DNA of 64,000 nt from an uncultured Prevotellaceae bacterium (GTDB lineage: Bacteria > Bacteroidota > Bacteroidia > Bacteroidales > Bacteroidaceae): NCBI GenBank assembly GCA_900318555.1, contig ONKX01000008.1, positions 1 to 64,000 of the forward strand, in the 5' to 3' direction. Within the stretch, counting starts at the first letter, position 1; every line of letters starts with the position of its first letter. Below, piece after piece: positions 61,753-64,000 of this stretch. Made by a program: the position numbers and the translations under genes. The notes under the pieces are model-generated. The model did not search any database. It was not told the DNA's origin and saw nothing but the letters and a program-made list of their open reading frames with translations.

Positions 61753-63792
61753 CTATTTTTTCAATATAGCCGTCCAGCCTCCACCACTGCTGAGATGGAT
61801 GTTCAGGCGGTCGGTGGCGGTAACGGTCTGGAGGTGGTGCTGATAGTCGGTAGCATCCTTCAAGGCATTGACGCCATCGGCGAAGATGTCGGCATGATAC
61901 TGGCCTGCGGGCAGGAAGTTGAGGTTGAGGGTCAGGTCGCGCGGTGTCCAGTCGGTAAGAGCAGCCAAATACCACGTAGTACCTTTACGACGGGCTATGA
62001 CGGTATATTCTCCCAGTTTGCCGTCGAGGGCAATGGTCTCGTCGAAGGTGGTGGGCACTTGTGCAATGAAGTCGGTACACTCCTGATTCCGCATGTATTG
62101 CGTAGGACTGTCGGCCAGCATCTGCAGTGGGGCCTCGAAGGTGGTGTACATAGCCATCTGGTGGACACGGGTACCCTGACTCATGGGATGGTCGTTATTA
62201 CCGAAGAAACAGTCTTTCATGGCGTTGGTCATAGCACCAGGCGTATAGTCCATGGGGCCAGCGAGCATGCGCAGATAGGGTGCTGTGACGTCATAGCGGG
62301 GCTGATTGTGTAGCGGTCCGTCACCGGCACGGGGTTCCCACTTGGAATTCTCCAGACCTTTCACGCCTTCGAAGTTAAAGATGTTGGGGAAGGCACGCTG
62401 GATGCCGAAAGGCTTCAGACCGTGATAGTCGAGATAGAGATGATGCTTGGCGGCACAGGCGGCTATCTCGTAGGCTGAGGCGATGACCTGTTGGTCGTCG
62501 CGGTCGAAGAAGTCAACCTTGAATCCCTTGATACCCATTGCGGCATAGTGTTTCATGACGGCATCCGTAACGGCAGTGCCACCAGTAGGATTGTTGCCTA
62601 TCAGATTGCGCCAACTGCTCCACAGGATGATGCCCACACCTTTTTGCTGGCCATGGGCTATCAGTCGTGCGAGGTCGATATCGGGGCTGAGTCGGTCCAT
62701 CAGCGACTCCTTGCCACTCCAGCCCTCGTCGATGATGATATATTCTATATGGTTACGGGCAGCAAAGTCTATATAATATAAATAGGTGTCGGTGTTCATT
62801 CCCGCCGGGAAATTGACGCCTGTAATGTTGGTATTGTTCCACCAGTCCCACGCCACCTTGCCGGGACGAATCCACGACGTGTCGCTGATGCGACACTCGG
62901 GAGCCAGCCGTTGTGCCATATCGCAGTTCAGGATGTCAGCGTCCCTTTCGGTAATGACGATGGCGCGCCAGGGCAGCGACTGCTTGCCGTCCAGACAGGC
63001 AATGTAGTCCGCACGTCTGGTAGGCACGAGGTTCAGACGGTCGAAACCACCAACCTTCTGCTCCAACGGATAGGGCGCAAATTCCCCCTTCAGCACATGT
63101 CCCTTACCTCTCACCTCTGACCTCTCACCTCTGAGAAACATGCCCGGATAGTTCTCTACGCCAGCATCCATCACGATGACTTTCATGCCATCAGGCAAGC
63201 AGACAGCCAACGGAGTGATAGCCAGCGAGTCAGGAAACATCTGCGACAAGGGCTGTTCGTCGTAATACGACTCAAAGCTGTAGCAGTAGCGCTCGCCACC
63301 ACGATTGTCGTTGACGTAAGGCACAAAAGCCTGATAGTCATCAGCAAAACGATACTCTGCCGTCTCGCTGCTTACCACCAGCGGCTTTGTGTTAGAACTA
63401 ATGAGGCGGTAGGCGGCACCGTCGTCGTAGGCACGCACCTCTATCTGCACCTTCTGGTTGCTGTACATCATCAACTGGCCATAGTTGTCGTCGACCTTCT
63501 CCTTTTTATAGAAGGGTGTGGCAAAACTGTTGGTAATCTGACGCTTGGCCACTTTGCCTATCTTGCCTATTCCCAACGCCTTGCCACCCTGCTGTATCTG
63601 GATGTCGATGGCTGAAGGCAGTAATACTACCGTGCCGTTATAACTGACTGACCAGGTAACCGCTTCATCGGTATTGACTGTGACCGTCAACTTGCCATTC
63701 GGGGAACTCACTTCATAATGTGCTGCCTGCACCATCAGAGTTGTCAGACTCATGACTGTCAGCACGATGCTGCGTAAAAGATTGTGATTCAT
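61753..63792 (-). CDS. Glycoside hydrolase family 97 (alpha-glucosidase-like)
   Basis: The 679-residue product has a signal peptide (about 1-23), a beta-sandwich GH97 N-domain (about 25-290), the TIM barrel (about 300-560) and a C-terminal beta domain (about 580-679). Barrel signatures include GKVAWDWWNNTNITGVNFP, IEYIIIDEGWS and GFKVDFFDRDDQ (about 418-430). GH97 members cleave alpha-glucosides or alpha-galactosides by inversion or retention; I cannot decide which from sequence alone. A heptamer array at 63103-63130 encodes LRGERSEVRGKGH in a loop of the N-domain. It is convergent with the acyltransferase gene. Confidence 0.92.
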   Translation of the reverse strand: MNHNLLRSIVLTVMSLTTLMVQAAHYEVSSPNGKLTVTVNTDEAVTWSVSYNGTVVLLPSAIDIQIQQGGKALGIGKIGKVAKRQITNSFATPFYKKEKVDDNYGQLMMYSNQKVQIEVRAYDDGAAYRLISSNTKPLVVSSETAEYRFADDYQAFVPYVNDNRGGERYCYSFESYYDEQPLSQMFPDSLAITPLAVCLPDGMKVIVMDAGVENYPGMFLRGERSEVRGKGHVLKGEFAPYPLEQKVGGFDRLNLVPTRRADYIACLDGKQSLPWRAIVITERDADILNCDMAQRLAPECRISDTSWIRPGKVAWDWWNNTNITGVNFPAGMNTDTYLYYIDFAARNHIEYIIIDEGWSGKESLMDRLSPDIDLARLIAHGQQKGVGIILWSSWRNLIGNNPTGGTAVTDAVMKHYAAMGIKGFKVDFFDRDDQQVIASAYEIAACAAKHHLYLDYHGLKPFGIQRAFPNIFNFEGVKGLENSKWEPRAGDGPLHNQPRYDVTAPYLRMLAGPMDYTPGAMTNAMKDCFFGNNDHPMSQGTRVHQMAMYTTFEAPLQMLADSPTQYMRNQECTDFIAQVPTTFDETIALDGKLGEYTVIARRKGTTWYLAALTDWTPRDLTLNLNFLPAGQYHADIFADGVNALKDATDYQHHLQTVTATDRLNIHLSSGGGWTAILKK
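63103..63130 (-). repeat. Heptamer array (CTCACCT) in the GH97 gene
   Basis: Four units (CTTACCT, CTCACCT, CTGACCT, CTCACCT). On the coding strand it reads RGERSEVRGKG. It contains the exact 24-base stretch also found at 36201-36224. Confidence 0.85.
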
Positions 63793-63847
63793 TGTCTAAG
63801 ATAGGCGTGCCAAATGGCACGCCCTTGTTGTTGTTATTTGAAGATAT

Positions 63848-64000
63848 TTACATGTCCTCGTAAGTGTCGAGGTAGGTGACGTGGGTGACGAGGTATTCGT
63901 CGACACCGTGTTTGCCGTCGGCACCGCCGATACCGCTCTTCTTCACACCGGCATGGAAGCCCTGGATGGCCTCGAAATGCTCGCGGTTGATGTAGGTCTC
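63848..64000 (-). CDS. aldA: Aldehyde dehydrogenase, lactaldehyde type (C-terminal part)
   Basis: The last 50 residues of a gene that continues past the window edge. INREHFEAIQGFHAGVKKSG and IGGADGKHGVDEYL match the C-terminus of AldA-type (lactaldehyde/glycolaldehyde) dehydrogenases closely. Such enzymes oxidise L-lactaldehyde with NAD in fucose and rhamnose use. Ends with TAA at 63848. The gene symbol rests on the tail only. Confidence 0.75.
   Translation of the reverse strand, partial: ETYINREHFEAIQGFHAGVKKSGIGGADGKHGVDEYLVTHVTYLDTYEDM

Overview
The window looks like a chromosome segment of a gut or rumen Bacteroidota, most likely Prevotellaceae (Prevotella sensu lato). The evidence is type IX secretion (a PorQ-like gene and a secretion-tail protein), BspA-type leucine-rich-repeat proteins, a C10 (streptopain-type) protease, GH97 and GH20 enzymes, a DUF4954 protein, and promoters of the Bacteroidota form TTTG-N19/20-TAnnTTTG. 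Genus is an inference.

Layout. 1-541: AT-rich non-coding DNA with a GC-rich imperfect inverted repeat. 542-19823 (all minus strand): a secreted-protein island. It holds two BspA proteins, a C10 protease and a 2065-residue multidomain protein, all four ending in dockerin-like repeats plus the same short acidic tail. A 1246-residue protein with a type IX secretion tail and two paralogous beta-helix-like proteins follow. The last four genes form an operon read from a clear promoter at 19855-19886. A decayed remnant of the same family lies at 20008-20090. 20089-25360 (minus): alanine dehydrogenase, a zinc peptidase, a phosphopantetheinyl transferase, RmuC and a RecD-like helicase. 25478-34852 (plus): HflX, DUF4954, an M16 peptidase, class I fumarase and an M6-type metalloprotease. 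34871-37213 (minus): a gene remnant and an ADP-forming acyl-CoA synthetase. 37339-45876 (plus): alpha-2-macroglobulin, DUF1573, MeaB and IspH. 45880-47510 (minus): Cmk and PorQ. 47635-50321 (plus): TonB, polyprenyl synthase, TatD and tRNA-Ser. 50574-55776 (plus): two tandem sensor kinases, the first broken by two frameshifts and lacking the phosphoacceptor histidine. 55793-58614 (minus): a Cache sensor and a SpoIIE phosphatase. 58815-61732 (plus): a TIGR04076 protein, GH20 and an HGSNAT-like acyltransferase. 61753-64000 (minus): GH97 and the end of an aldehyde dehydrogenase.

Working together. Fumarase, MeaB and the ADP-forming synthetase fit succinate/propionate fermentation. PorQ would serve secretion of the island's tail-bearing protein. 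The dockerin-like modules plus cohesin-like folds may build an extracellular protease/adhesin assembly, but this is inference.

The most unusual signal is a family of short tandem arrays (7-bp units, sometimes 8) at about a dozen places between 26.6 and 63.1 kb. They occur both between genes and in frame inside genes. Some loci tens of kb apart share exact 23-24-base stretches. One array forms a 27-bp perfect inverted repeat around the start of a secreted protease gene and also encodes its signal peptide.
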